Origin: Eonycteris spelaea
Lineage: Eukaryota; Chordata; Mammalia; Chiroptera; Pteropodidae
Assembly (NCBI GenBank): GCA_003508835.1
Contig: PUFA01000171.1
Location: 2,918,501-2,982,500, forward strand
Direction: 5' to 3'
DNA: 64,000 nt
The notes under the pieces were generated by a model. That model did no database searches. It had not been told where the DNA came from and was given only the letters and a program-made list of their open reading frames with translations. Of the stretch, positions 11,968 to 24,218 are shown one piece after another. Positions within the stretch are counted from its first letter, which is position 1; each line of letters starts with the position of its first letter. Both the position numbers and the translations under genes were made by a program.

Positions 11968-13130
11968 GCCTATGCTTTCTTATTGCTTTTTATTATGTTT
12001 ATTAAGTAGTATCCTTGTGGGCTGTTCTAGGAATACCTTTTTGTATGCCAACTCCATATATGATGGTGGGTCAGGCCTCCCCGGTGGTCATTCAGCCTTT
12101 TTGCCCATCATGATCATAATGCTCACCTTGCTCAGAGGATTAAGTGTGGCCACTTGATCTCTGCTCTTCTGGTATCCTATCATCTCCATTGCTTCCAGCA
12201 AGCCAGTTCCATAACAGCATCTCTTACTGTCAGTCCTAGCTCACAGAAGATAGCTTTTCATCAATGCAGGTTCCTTCATACCAGTACATTCATTATCATC
12301 TCATTTACAAGTGTTCTGTAGACCCTGCTGAGGAACATTATTAGCTCTTATAGAGTAGATCATGGTCAAGTCTTGTGCAGTAGATATGTTTTAGCATGAT
12401 CCTTCCCCAATAGTCTATGTAGGCAGTGCTGGCCTCTCTACTTCATTTTACGTGGGCCATAATTTTTTCTTAGTTTCCAAAAGCCATCTAAACACTGTCA
12501 TTCGGGTCTGTTCCAGGGCATCAGGTCCTGTGTCAAGGGAGAGTGCCCTCATTTTGACAAGCTCCCTGTATCCAGATTTATAGTCCTCCTTCAGTGAGAC
12601 CAGGTCCTCAGGATCCATTTCCAGGTATACTCTTCTGGTTTCTGCCTGCATGTTAGCCAAGTCCTGCATCTCCTTTGACATGTCACTCACCTTAACAAGC
12701 CCAGAACTTTCCCCAGGAAAAGTTTGACCCTTATTATATATAGGTCTGGTGGACAAGAAATTAGGTGGGGCAGATGCTGAAGAGGGCAAGTGTTTATCAG
12801 GCATTTATTTCATTTGAGACTTCTGCATAGTCTTCAAGGAAGGGAGTGAGCTCATCCCAACAAGGGACGTGAACTACTTCTTCAAGTTCAGTGGGATCAG
12901 AAGAGTCAAATTTCTCAGTCCATTTCCCCAGATATTCTCATTTCAGATCTCAAGGTCTTATCCCTTCCTTATTAGAGCCAGAACTTTGGTGTAGGATTCT
13001 TAACCAGCTGGGAATTCAGCCTTCTCTAAAGTCCTGTTCTGTTAGAACTAATGCCTGTGCCTGCTCTTCAGCTGTAGATTTGAGAATAGGGTGAGGCAAG
13101 TGAAACACCTAGAATACAAAATTTAAGGAG
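11968..13130 (-). mobile_element. suspected MaLR/ERVL internal region (gag side)
   Basis: The antisense text from 11968 to about 13130 resembles the internal region of MaLR-type ERVL elements: phrases such as CCTTGCTCAGAGGATTAAGTG, TTCCTTCATACCAGTACATT and CCCCAATAGTCTATGTAGGC are of that style. It contains the 118-codon frame at 12448-12804 and a second, out-of-frame acidic piece just upstream of it. The family call rests on recognition of style, and neither LTR was found next to it. The L1 at 11274-11952 sits at its left edge. Confidence 0.45.
12448..12804 (-). pseudogene. gag-like open frame of 118 codons, suspected MaLR-type
   Basis: This is the most protein-like minus frame outside the L1 and provirus regions. 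It starts M-P-D-K-H-L-P-S and has a proline-rich N-terminus (residues 6-40), then an acidic, helical-looking middle (S-D-M-S-K-E-M-Q-D-L-A-N-M-Q-A-E-T-R-R) and a C-terminus with E-Q-T-R-M-T-V-F-R-W-L-L-E-T. There is no signal peptide or membrane segment. Upstream (about 12805-12930) another frame reads an acidic stretch with D-E-L-T-P-F-L-E-D-Y and ends in a stop, consistent with one longer frame broken by indels. I suspect a retroelement gag-like protein from context. A processed pseudogene of a host gene is the alternative. No catalytic residues are expected or seen. Confidence 0.45.
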
Positions 13131-13627
13131 GTCATGGTCATGCAAGTGCGGACCTTGCACTAGTACAAACCTGGGGCTAAGTGCCTCCTAAAATTTTGTT
13201 CCCTAGGCATCTCATTTACCTCACCCTAGCCCTGATTCTGTTCATCTGTATCTTCCCTTCAGCTGCAGAAGATATGGTCTTTTAAAATGTTGTCAAGGAG
13301 CCCATCTGACTCTTGAACCTTGCTCTAAATCATTGATTAATATATCTGAGTCTGTCATTTTCTCTCTTTAATAATCAATGGCACTTAGAAATTATAAAAA
13401 TTGTGGAATAGGTATTTGTTGCTCTCTCCACCATACTTCTCAAATGCTGAAGGCATTGCACCAGCTAGAGCCTTTCTCTCCATCTGTACCTCATTCCAGT
13501 TAGTTTCAGCAATCACACTGTTCCCAGCATGCCAGGGACTATCACTACTTCACATACTCATTGCCACACAGCTCATGAGCAATCCAACTCTAAAATCCCA
13601 TCCTTAGAGTCTGTTTCCTCTACCAAC
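13131..13627. other. unassigned sequence
   Basis: No gene or clear repeat recognised. It may be a continuation of the retroelement-like stretch to its left. Confidence 0.3.
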
Positions 13628-13870
13628 TGTCTTAATTTGGATTCCCTAAAAGCAGACCTAAGATGGGGATTCTTAAGCGATTAATTGGGCAAGTGCTCCT
13701 AGGAAAAAAAGATAATGAGGGAAACAAGGTAGAGCAGATAAAATGCTAAACAAGAATGTGATCTCACCGGAGTCTCACTTCTGTCTCATCCCACTGGGAT
13801 TCTGAGGCATAAATTGTACCATAAAACTAGTTTTACCTCAAAGCAAGGGGGCTAGCCTCTTACATCCGGA
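13628..13870 (-). repeat. LTR-like remnant, antisense
   Basis: Starts CTTAATTTGGATTCCCTAAA followed by AGCAGACCTAAGATGGG, the reverse complement of the 3' end seen at 5985-6125 and 60215-60440. The copy at 25903 begins in nearly the same words. Old ERVL-type LTR suspected; family not named. Confidence 0.4.
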
Positions 13871-14149
13871 GCTAGTCTTTGGTCAAGGTCTGGCCCAGCT
13901 GAGGAGGTGAGTGGGGAGAGGGTGTGTGGCACAGCCCCCCACAGGTTTCTCTTTTCCCAGAGCCTTTTCTCTGGAAAAAGAAGGTGTGAGCTATTATTGG
14001 CCAGCATTCAGAGCACTGGGTGTGGGTACTCCAGCTGGTGAAAGGGATCTGAGTGGAACATCAAGAGCATCAGAACAACACTATACACCTTAAATAAATG
14101 ATGTTTAGCTAAAATGGAAGATTTCTATTACTTGTGGACTACCAGAAAC
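13871..14149. other. unassigned sequence
   Basis: No recognisable feature. Confidence 0.3.
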
Positions 14150-14300
14150 ACCAGCTGGTAAGTCAGGAACTTATTTTGGGCTAAGCTCTGCCATTAACTA
14201 GCTGGAGGACCACTTTAGCTACTTTGTGCCTCAGTTTCTAAGTCTGCAAACTTAAAAAGAAAGTATAGCAGATGCAGATAATTTTCCTATGATTTCTAAC
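14150..14300 (+). repeat. MIR SINE fragment
   Basis: CTAAGCTCTGCCATTAACTAG, then GTGCCTCAGTTTCTAAGTCTG and an A/T-rich tail match the MIR core in the forward orientation, diverged. Confidence 0.65.
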
Positions 14301-16369
14301 TCATTGCTTGTGGTAAGTGGGATAGATGTGCTATAGCATCACAATTACTAAGACTCATCTGTGGTGAGTTGGGCTGAGATACAGGTAGAGATACAGGTAG
14401 AGATATAAGGATAATGATAAGTTTAGGGACCACGAAGCTCTTTAAGTGCTACTGATGCTCTCAAGGAAGAAAATGACAGGTTCAGGTCAGCTGACTACCC
14501 ACTCAGTCACAATATGCAAGCTGGAGAGAGTCTCCAGCAATATTTAAAGAGATAATTTCCTGCAGCTTGAGGGTAGACTGGGCTGAAAATCAGACCCAAT
14601 ACTTGACTGTGGAAAGCAGAATTTAAAATAAGGCTAACTTATAGTCCTAGCAATTCTCCTGTGCTGAAGTCTGGCCCTATATGAAAAGAATAAGTAAAGA
14701 CCTGTGATAGGAACATCTGGAGCGATACGCTTAAGAACTTTAAATGCCCACATTCTCCCAAACCCCCTGGGGATGATAGAAATGCCCCAATGGCCCCTTG
14801 CTAGAGCCCAATAGCCTTCCACTACCTGAAAATATGAAAGGTCTAATATGAGGCAGATGTCTTGCAAGATCATGTTTGCCCTTCTAAATTTTTTTGTACC
14901 CCATCTCTATGTGGCTTCTAGATCAATAATGAGGATCATGGCCCACTAAAGGAAGTACCACCTATGTTCTAAAAGGAAAAGAAGTTATTCACCAAAAGAG
15001 TCTCAAAACCTGGTTAATATGTACTGGCATGAGTGGAGAGAAAATGTCTACAAAGGAATCTGAAGGGTACTGGAATAGGGCCCCCCAGGGAAGAGGGAGA
15101 AGGAATGATATAAGACTGGATACGAAAAGTTTGTTGATGGGAATGTGTCTCCAATGACAGTGTCCAATGACCCTGAATCAGTTCCACAAATCCTTGCCTG
15201 AAACTCAAATTTTAATTCACTGCTTAGATGGCTTGTGGAAGCTTGAAATTAGTGATGGGTAAACAGAGGTGGAATGCCGGACTACTTTGGCACCGTATTG
15301 ATGAGGGATACCAGGAAGTAGGCATGCTCGTATAGACTTATTATAATAAATGATGGTGGACTAATACAAACCTAACCAGGCTATTGTGTCAGATATGGTA
15401 TCTTTGCTAGAAAAGATCATCTGTTCTAGTGGTGTGTGGCACTTTGCATATGGCTATTAGTCATGGGCTGTTGCATGCTTTTTAATTTCTAGCAGGAAAA
15501 AAGATCAGAGTGGTTTGAACTCATTTGGAATGGACAGAATTATGAATTTGTGGTCTTCTCCCTTGATTCCTATCACAATATGGGTTGAATGGATTTGATT
15601 GTCTGGTCATTCCCTAGAACATCATACTGGCTCACTAAACTGATGACATCATGTTAATTAGACTGAAAAGCAGGAACTGGTAAGTACTCAAAATAGCCTG
15701 ACACACATGCACTAAATAGCGAAAGCAAACTCTACAAGGGATGAGGTACCACAATGGTGAAGTTTTAAGGGGCCTGGTGGTCTGAGGCATGCTGAGACAT
15801 CCTCTCCTCCACCATGAAAGATGCTTAGCACTTGGCAAACCCCTTTGGATTCCCAAGAAGCCATACTTGGAAATACTACTCTGACCCATTCATTAGGTGA
15901 TAAGGAAAGTTATGTTCCATAAAAGAATCCAGAGCAAGAGAAAATACTGCAGCTATGACCCTTCATTCTATTGCCATGGGAGCAAAGTTAGCTAGCTGTA
16001 ATACGAAGAAGGCCAAAACTATCAGGGAGTCAACCTTCCCTCAACCAATGTGAAATGGGAGTGGGTGGATAAACGCCCCAGTTTCCTTTCCACTTGATAG
16101 ATGTGCAAAGTGTGTCCACACAGTTGTTTGAGGGTCTCCAAAGGTACAAGACCTACTTCTCACAGTAGTAACCCACTTGGTAAAGCACCTTTTTCGTTTT
16201 TTACTCCCTCTTACATAATCTCCCCTCTCTTCATTTTGTTTCCTGGTATCTCCTTCAATACAGAGCTTATAAATCCCATCTTGAAGCCTGCTTTCAAAAG
16301 AACCCAATCTAATACAGAGTTCCCTTTGTCTAGAATTCAGTGAGGATGAAAATGGGATGAGGGGATGTG
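14301..16369. other. unassigned sequence
   Basis: Nothing coding recognised. A 12-base unit, GATACAGGTAGA, is repeated in tandem about two and a half times at about 14379-14404. The remaining open frames are short and patternless. Confidence 0.35.
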
Positions 16370-16790
16370 GAGAAGGAGGTAAGAGCTGGATAGCGTGGGG
16401 CTTGTAGTATCTAAAAAGCTTAGATTTAATTTTAAGGGCAATAGGAAGTCAAGACATGTTTTAAATAGAAGGATAGCATAAATAATAGCATAATAAATTT
16501 AAGACTCTAAAAAAGATGATGGCGAATGCCTTGAAGACAATTATCTGAAAGGAACAATAACAGGTGCAGGCAAGCCAGTTATTGAGCAATGAGGGTCCTT
16601 AGGTAAGAGAAGTGACAGTGGAGAGGAAGGAATGAGTTGATTCCAGATATTTTAAATTCTATAGGACTTGCTGATGGATTGGTTATAAGAGCCAAGGGAA
16701 GATGATTGTGCCATTTACTGGAATGTAGAGGATGAATGGGACATGCTTCAAATTTCAGATTAAATATTTCTTCTTTATCCTTGAACCTAT
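16370..16790. repeat. old interspersed repeat, unnamed family, copy 2
   Basis: TTTAATTTTAAGGGCAATAG, GGACTTGCTGATGGATTGGT and the surrounding order of phrases match the later part of the same old repeat as 3090-3560. Highly diverged. Confidence 0.4.
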
Positions 16791-19700
16791 TTGCCTAATG
16801 AAATCCAGAATCCAGGTACTTTCAACATGTTGAGGTGGGTGGCATGTGAGAGGTCAGGGGACACTGACAGAATTCCCTTCACAAGTTGGGGAAGTAAATA
16901 GGTTCAGGTTTCATGTATTCATATTTTAATTTCTGTTAGAAACATTTTCTTGGTATGATGAGAAGACACTGCTGCTTTCCCCAGGTTCATTTTGTTATAT
17001 AAATATAGTTTCTTAAGGACAGAAATTGTCAGTTGCAAATTGTAAGTATCTTGACTCTTAGCCAAGTCATACCACATGAACTACTGAAAGTACATATTCT
17101 AAAAAGGGAAAAGTAATTCCAAATTGAGCCATGCTCTCTTCTTGCAGGAAGAGGAACAGTCAGCTTCCTGGAGAGCATAGGCTGAGGAAGAGAACAGATG
17201 GCTTGTGCATTATTAACCCTGCAGGGCAGAGGAACATCGAAAAAATGGTCCAGAAGCCACTGCTTTCTAAACAAAACACAGATGTACTTCAAGCAATCTG
17301 CCTCCCCCAGCCAGCTCTTGAAGATTTCCTTTCCATTGGACCCATGGTATTCTGATTTCATCCAAGAGAGAAATAACTCCTGTTTAAACCCTGGGAAAAC
17401 AACCATCCTCTGTATCAGCCGTAGGCCAGCAATCCCTAAAGACATATTAAACTAGGGTAGCAATTCTAGAGGCTTACACTTAGGGATGCTGGACCATACC
17501 AGAAGCTCAGCTTCTAGAAATCTTTAGTCATCACATGTCTGACGTTCATTTCTGTAGGTCACACCAGACATGAGAAGGTTAGGTTCCAGCAGGACAACCC
17601 CCGGTGAACTAGGGCACTTCAAGTCCAGCCTCTTTGAAGATGTCTCTACTGCGTGTGGTTCAGAATGCTTGATATTGAACTACTGGGTGACTAGGAAGAG
17701 GCTCAAACACCTCCCAAAGCCGAACATTTGTTCTTACAGAATAGACTCTATTTCCCTACTGAAAGTCAAAGATTGTTCTAAATGTAATCTGAATTGCACA
17801 AACTTCTGCTCCCAATGGGATTAATGTCTCACGTTGCTCACAGCCCTATCAGCCATCATTCACATTATATTAATTCTCTGCTTCTAGAATGAATATTGGA
17901 GCTCATATTTGCTAGAACTGGACAAACCGCAGACTAATATACCCATTGGCAACAACCCAAAAATGCAACAGAAACTCAGAATTGCTACTTAACTTTACCT
18001 TAGAATGGATGATATTGCTAGGCACATTCAGGGGCATGGAAGATGATCCCATTCTATGTGCTTCCAGTCACTTCCAAGTTGGTCTGCAGCTGCAGTAGAC
18101 AGCCTCCTACCTCAAGCATCTATCTGAGCTTTTCTGCCTGTTGCCTCTAGAGGTGCTAAAGATGCTTGCCTTCAGAAGTACCAGGGATTGAATACTCCTA
18201 GATATATCCCTCAACTAATGATTATTGGAAATCAGTGGAGCAATGCTGCACCCTTTGGGAGGAAAATCCTTAGGCATATTCTCAGTAAAGCTCAGAGATT
18301 CTCCAGGGGAAGTGAACCTTAGTTGCCCACAGCAGTATCCTATTCAATCATATTGGCTTCTTCCTGTGGTTGATAAGGAGATACACCATCCTGATCCAGA
18401 GAGTGTGACTATCAGCTCCAGGTGTCAGCTCCTTCAGGGTCTACCTTAGTCCTAGTGTGGTCTCACTGGAGGTCATACCTTTTCTGAGCAGTCTATATGT
18501 GATGACTAGCTGAGATTAAGGTACAAAGGTGAGACCATTTTGGTCCCATACAGGATGAAGTTGATGGGCAATATTTGCTTCAGAGCTCACTGCCAGGGTG
18601 GCCAAGGCTTTGCCAGACCTGCATTGTAGCATGACTGCCCAATCCCACTTCCTCTTCCCTTCTTTCAGACGTTGATTTCTAAGAAACATCTTGTATCCCA
18701 AACTCTGCTTAGAACCTGCTTCTAGAAAAAGTCCACAACACCTTCTTTCGAATCTTCTCTCCACTTCACTTTGGCTCCTGAGACCACAAATAAACCTCCT
18801 GCACTTAAGTCCTTGGCTGTTTGGAGCAACTCAAACTAGAACCAGAAGGAAAGAGGAGAAAGGTCCTTCTTTGTGCCTAATTTTTCCTTCCATGTAGAGG
18901 TAGCTCAGTTGCTAAAGCACTTGGTGTTTTTTTTTCCTTCCTCCCCACCCCCACCACCACTGCCCTGAAAGGGCAAACTAGTCATGTGTACCCCATCCTG
19001 TTCCTCTTTTTGTGCAGTATGAGGCTGCTCACAAGAAATATGTGTTCTCCTCAATTCCTGTCACCTATCAGTTTTCCAGAGATACCTCATGACTGAGTCC
19101 TATGGTGGTCAGTGTTGCTTGACTGACTGTCTAAATGTCTAACTCTGGGCTTAATTTTGAGAAGCCCACTGACCTGCAGATATGTCACATTCTTTAATAT
19201 CTTGTTTATTAATAGATAAGGCTACCATCTGCTGACTTTTCTCCTGTGTCTATATTATTTAAGAATTCAGGCAGAAAAGAAAATAATTTGTTAGGTTCTA
19301 CCACACTCCTTTACTCACCTTGAGAGCAAACCCCAACTCTGTTGTAAGTCACCTGGGTTGTATCCAGGCAGGTAGAGTGTTGTGGCCATGGAGGTTCCCT
19401 ACTCAGATTTTTCATCAAGAAACCAACTGCAGGGAACATAGCTGACTGGCAACCCCAGCAATTGCCCTTTGGATCCACAGTACACCTCACTCAGAGGCCA
19501 ACGGAGCTGAGGCTCCCCAACCAATGACTAAGCACATCAGGAGTTCTAAAGCCACCCAGTCATTCTGGATGCAGGTTTAATCTCATAGGCAACTTTGGAT
19601 CTAGGCCTCCCATCAGTCTGGTCACAGCTTTCTCAAAACTGCGATGCAGGTGGAAGTTTTTCCCAAACAACCCTTCCTTCCCTCTCTCCTTTCCCAGTTG

Positions 19701-19919
19701 TCAGGCCTGCATAATGGTCTGAATTCTCTCCCTGCCCACTCCCATTCCTTTCTCCTTTACACTTCATAGATGTCTCCTTGTATCTTGCATGTCTAATCCA
19801 TCTTGGTTCTGACTCAGCTGACACAGAGGGTAACGGCCTAAAGCAGAGACATGGAGGATCATCAGGGTGGTGCTTGCTCCTTCATGTTGTAATTCTGTTT
19901 TGGGAGGCTCATTAGTAAA
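16791..19919. other. unassigned sequence
   Basis: No gene recognised. The minus frame at 17029-17445 (138 codons) overlaps two plus frames of similar size and shows no domain, so it is treated as chance. A pyrimidine tract, T9 followed by CCTTCCTCCCCACCCCCACC, lies at about 18927-18955. A tRNA-like phrase at 18899-18925 is too short to call. Confidence 0.35.
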
Positions 19920-20320
19920 ATGATATCAGAATCTGGGCACCCCTGTCTTAACTGCAAGTCTTTTCCATTTAATTGTTGCACATTTAGATGACATTAACTG
20001 TGGATTTGTCATAAACTTTATTATGTTGAAGTACATTCCCCTATACCCAGTTTGTTGACAGTTTTTGTTATAAATGAATGTTGAATTTTGGCAAATGGTT
20101 TTTCTGCATCCACTTAGATAAGCATAAGATTTTTTTTTTTTAATGTGGCGTATCACATTGATTGATTTGTGGATGTTGACCCATCCTTGCATCCCTGGAA
20201 TAAATCCTACTGGGTTGTGGTGAACGATTGAATTTGATATGCTAAAATTTCTTAATTTTTGCATCTGAGTTCATCAGGGATATTGGTTTATAATTTTTCT
20301 TTTTCTGAAGTGCCCTCATA
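19920..20320 (-). mobile_element. L1 fragment, RT region
   Basis: About 400 bp of antisense L1 ORF2 with both ends truncated. It corresponds to the part of the reverse transcriptase after the fingers. No target duplication could be identified. Confidence 0.85.
19926..20264 (-). pseudogene. L1 ORF2 reverse-transcriptase remnant
   Basis: A 112-codon open frame from the L1 reverse transcriptase. The block G-F-I-P-G-M-Q-G-W-V-N-I-H-K-S-I-N-V is a clear L1 RT signature, followed by a lysine run and a diverged segment up to a G-V-P motif at the C-terminus. The catalytic F-A-D-D motif lies beyond the end of the fragment, so the frame lacks the active site. Confidence 0.85.
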
Positions 20321-21029
20321 TGGTTTGGGGGATAGGACTGAACTGGAGGAAATGTACCATATGTAAGAGGGCAGCTGTCATTCACTGCCATTGGAATGTT
20401 GCAAAAGAAGAAAGAATGCCAGATTTTCTGTTAAAGTTTTAGATTAAAAAAAAACTGGGGTGGGACAAACCCAGCACATCTGTAGGCCAGACCTGTCCCA
20501 CTCACCATCACTATATAATCTGTTCGATGGTTTATACAGTATGTTCACATTCTTCTCTGACTTTCACAAAAAAATCCTTAGGAGGTCTCTTCATTTTCCA
20601 GATGAAGAATTTAAGGTTCTAAACAGTGGTTTCCTCATCATCACCCAGTCCTGGGTGAGACAACTAGAGCTCCTTTTTTCCTGTGGGTTCCTTGTAGGTT
20701 TAATGACACAGTGTTCTTTCCCTTCTAATGGAAGTATGGACAACTTGAGCCAAAAATAACATACTGAAAGTTTGGTACTGCTTTTAGAAAAAGCTTGCTT
20801 TTTTTGTTTTAAGGAGCAGTTTGTACTACTCTAGTTAAAAATAGCTGAAAGAGGTCCCGTAGGGCTTGCATGTGGGCACAATCTTAAGGAAAGAAAGTTC
20901 AAACCCCAGTTAACTAGGCCTATAAAAATGGCTCAACATGGTATTTACACTTTTTCAAGACCTGATCAAGATGTCTCTAGAGGTCAGTAAGGGATTCAGG
21001 AAGTAAGGGATTTAGTCCTTTAATTAAAA
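20321..21029. other. unassigned sequence with a MIR fragment
   Basis: Between two L1 fragments. Only the MIR at 20565-20680 is recognised. The 99-codon plus frame at 20460-20759 runs through that MIR and is not called. Confidence 0.35.
20565..20680 (-). repeat. MIR SINE fragment, antisense
   Basis: CATTTTCCAGATGAAGAATT followed by TAAGGTTCTAAACAGTGG and CATCACCCAGTCCTGGGTGA follows the reverse complement of the MIR core and head. Diverged. Confidence 0.5.
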
Positions 21030-21458
21030 GTTTGTCTTTTATAAATTTCAGTTTATATTATATAAATATAACTACCCCTGATATATTTGTGCTAGCTCTC
21101 TGAAAAATGCCATTGGTATTTTGATAGGGGTTTGCCATGAATTTGTAAATTGCTTTGGGTAGTATGGCCATTTGAATGCTGTTGATTCTTCCTATGCATG
21201 GGCACGGTATATGCTTCAATTTATTTGTATCTTCTTCACTTTCTTTTTTCAATGACATAATTTTCTGAGAAAAAGTCTTTTACCTCTTGGTTAATTTGAT
21301 TCCCAGGTATTTTATAGTTTTTAATGCAATTGTAAATGTGATTTTTTCTTAATTTCTCTTTCTGAAAGTTCATCATTGGTGTACAAAAATGCCACTGACT
21401 TCTGAATATTTATTTTGTAACCTGCTACTTACTAATTCATTGATCAGTTCTAACAGTT

Positions 21459-21671
21459 TTAGGTGGAATCTTTAGGGTTCTCTATATATAGTATCATGTC
21501 ATTGGCAAATAGCAGAGTTTTTCTTCTTCCTTTCCAATTCAAATACCTTTTATTTCTCTTTCTTGTCTTATTGCTGTGGCTACTTCCAATACAATGTTGA
21601 AGAGGAGTGGTGAAAGTGGGCATCCTTGTCTTGTTCCTGATCTTAAGGAAAATGCTTTTAGCCTTCCCCAT
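21459..21671 (-). pseudogene. L1 ORF2 RT core with mutated catalytic motif
   Basis: A 70-codon frame spanning RT motifs around the active site. At 21495-21509 the minus strand reads F-A-N-D-M, followed by I-L-Y-I-E-N-P. Active L1 elements have F-A-D-D at this place, so the first of the two metal-binding aspartates has become asparagine. An N-terminal [10 protein letters not shown] block precedes it. Confidence 0.8.
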
Positions 21672-21942
21672 TGAGTATGATGTTAGCTGTAGTTTGCATA
21701 TATTATTACATTGAGGTACGTTCCCTCTATTCCCACTTTGCTGAGAGTTTTTATCATAAATAGATGCTGGATTTTGTTAAACGCTTTTCTGCATGTACTG
21801 ATATGATCATATGGTTTTTATCTTTCGATTTGTTAATGTGGTGTATCATATTAATTGATTTTCAGATATTGTATCAATCTTGCATTCCAGGAATAAATCC
21901 AACTTAATCATGGTGTATGATATTTTTAATGTATTACTGAAT

Positions 21943-22590
21943 TCAGTTTGCTAATATTTTATTGAGGATTTTTGCATCAATGTTCATAAGAGATATCAGC
22001 CTATAGTTTTCTTTTTTTGTAATGTCTTTGTCTGGTTTTGGAATCAAGGTAATGGTGGCCTCATAAAAGGAATTAAGGAGCCTTCCCTCTTCTTGAATTT
22101 TTTGGAATAGTTTGAGAAGAATAAGTGTTAATTCTTTGAATGCTTGGTGAAATTTGCCTATGAAGCCATTTAGTTCAGGACTTTTATTTTTTGTGAGGTT
22201 TTTGATTATTGATTCTATTTCTTTGGTGGTAATCAGTTGGTGCGGATTTTCTGTTTCTTCTTGACTCAGTCTTGAGAGATTGTATGTTTCTATGAATGCA
22301 TCCACTACTTCCAGGTTGTCTAATTTGTTGGTATGTATTTGATTGTAGTATTTTCTTATGATCCTTTGTATTTCTACGGAGTCTGTATTTTTCTCTCCTT
22401 CTTCATTTCTGATTCTATTTGCTTGAGTCCTCTCTCTTTTTTCCTTGATGAGTCTGGCCAAGGGTCTGTCAATTTTATTTATCTTTTCAAAGAACCAGCT
22501 CTTGGTTTCATTATTTCTTTTATATTGTTTTTCTAGACTATTTTGTTTTATTTTTGCTCTGATCTTTATTATTTTCTTCCCTCTATTCAC
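21943..22590 (-). pseudogene. L1 ORF2 N-terminal RT region, 215 codons
   Basis: The longest open frame in the window. It covers the linker after the endonuclease and the N-terminal RT: W-F-F-E-K-I-N-K-I-D-R-P-L-A-R-L near residue 32, N-L-T-K-N-K-S-P-E-L-N-G-F-I-G-K-F-H-Q in the middle, and I-T-L-I-P-K-P-D-K-D then I-S-L-M-N-I-D-A-K-I-L-N-K-I-L near the C-terminus. A G-P-D of the usual K-S-P-G-P-D-G-F motif is altered here to E-L-N. Long survival of the frame is unsurprising in an L1 of moderate age; the frame breaks on both sides. Confidence 0.9.
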
Positions 22591-22862
22591 TTTGTGCTTT
22601 GTTTGCTGGTTTTTTTTTTTTTTCTAGTTCTTTTACATGTAAGGTTAGGTTGTTTATTTGAGCTTTTTATTGTTTCTTGAGATAGACCTAATTGTTATGA
22701 ATTTCCCTCTTAGGGCTGTTTTCGCTATGTCCCCCCGATCTGAGTGATTGTGTTTTCATTCTCATTTGTCTCTAGATATCTTTTGATTTCTTCCTTGGTC
22801 TCATTGAAAACCAATTCGTTGTTTAGTAGCATGTTATTTAGCCTCCATGTGTTTGTGTACAC

Positions 22863-23072
22863 GGCACAAATTCCACAAAGTCGGCCTGGGCACACACCAC
22901 ATGCAGATTTTGGTGCTTGCCTAATGTTCTTGGTATAAAGGTAAACAACTCTATTAAGGGATTCAAGACAACCTAGTTTTGTTAGAGGCTGTATCATAGG
23001 ACAGCCTCTGATAGTATGTCAAATGCTGGACCATTCTGAATGACTGCAGATACCATTCCTGGAAGAGCCCTT
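22863..23072. other. non-L1 segment replacing part of an L1 endonuclease
   Basis: Flanked by L1 endonuclease sequence on the left and L1 inter-ORF sequence on the right, with roughly 700 bp of expected L1 missing. It holds a perfect 9-bp inverted repeat, AGAGGCTGT (22984-22992) and ACAGCCTCT (23001-23009), with an 8-base loop. No target duplication or terminal repeats are visible, so it may be filler DNA at a deletion or a fragment of another repeat. Confidence 0.5.
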
Positions 23073-23716
23073 TTTTATTATCTTTTATGTATCTACTATA
23101 CATTTTAGCTTGTGGTTACCATTTGGCTTATATAAAACATTTTATATTTTTCACAGTCTGTTTTAAGATGATGTATTTAAGTTTAAATGCATACTAAATT
23201 TCTGTATTTTTACTCTCTCCGCCCCCTCCATGTTTTGTTTTCAGTGACACATTTTACATCTTTTTCCTTGTGTATCCATTAACAAGTTATTGTGGTTATA
23301 GTTATTTTTACTAATTTTGTGTTTTAACCATTATACCAGATTTTAATGTGATTTACCTCTATCATTACAATGTTAGAGTGTTCTGAATTAAACTATATAT
23401 TTACCTTTACCTGTGCAGTTTATACTTTCATGTGTTTTCCTGTTACTAATTAGTGCCCTTTCAGTTTAGCTCAAACAAACCCCTTTAATATGTCTTGTAA
23501 GGCTGGATTAGTGATGATGAATTCTTCCAGCCTTTGCTTGTCTGGGAAGTTTTTGGTTGGCAGTTTTTTCTTTCAGCACTTTGAGTATATCATGCTCTGA
23601 CCTAAGGAGTTTCTGTGAAAAATCTGCTGATAGCCTTATGGGGATTCCCATTTAAGTAAACGTTGTTTTTTTCTTGCTGCTTTTAAGATTCTATCCTTGT
23701 CTTAACTTTTGTCATT

Positions 23717-24218
23717 TTAATTACAATGTGTGGCTCTCTTTCGATTTATTTTATTTAGAACTCTCTGAGATTCCTGGATTTGGATGTTTGTTTCCTTCCC
23801 CATGTTATGAAAATCTTCAGCCATTATTTTTTCAAATAAGCGTTCTGCCTCTTTCTCTCTCTCTTCTCCTTGTGGTACCCTCTGTAATGTGAATGTTGGT
23901 CTTCTTGATGTTGTCTCATAATTCCTAAAGCTATCTTTACTCTCCATTTTTTTCTTTTTGCTGCTCCAATTTCTTTTTTCTTTCTCTGCCTTATCTTTGG
24001 GTTTGCTGACCCATTTTTCTGCTTCATCTATTGGGTTCTTGAACCCTTCCATTAGGTTTTTTCAGTTTAGTTATTGTATCCCTCAGCTTTATGGTTTTTA
24101 TTCGGTACTGTTTCATAATATCTCTCTTTGATAAAATCTCATGCTGTTCCCATATTTGTTCCCCTGACCTTGTTGATATCTTTATGACCATTAATTTGAA
24201 CTCTATCAGGTAAATCAC
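23717..24218 (-). pseudogene. L1 ORF1 remnant
   Basis: Three overlapping minus frames (23717-24052, 23824-24027, 24024-24218) carry pieces of an L1 ORF1 protein, the RNA-binding chaperone of the L1 particle. Recognisable are P-I-D-E-A-E-K-W-V-S-K-P-K-D-K-A-E-K-E, which is coiled-coil like, and H-Q-E-D-Q-H-S-H-Y-R-G in a neighbouring frame. At least two frameshifts separate the pieces. Confidence 0.75.

Noticed and set aside
17029..17445. Minus-strand open frame of 138 codons
   Set aside because: It overlaps two plus frames of similar quality, has no recognisable domain, and its length is within reach of chance in 64 kb of six-frame sequence.
18899..18925. Possible tRNA or tRNA-derived SINE head
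   Set aside because: Only a short phrase resembles a tRNA A box; there is no B box, cloverleaf or SINE body.
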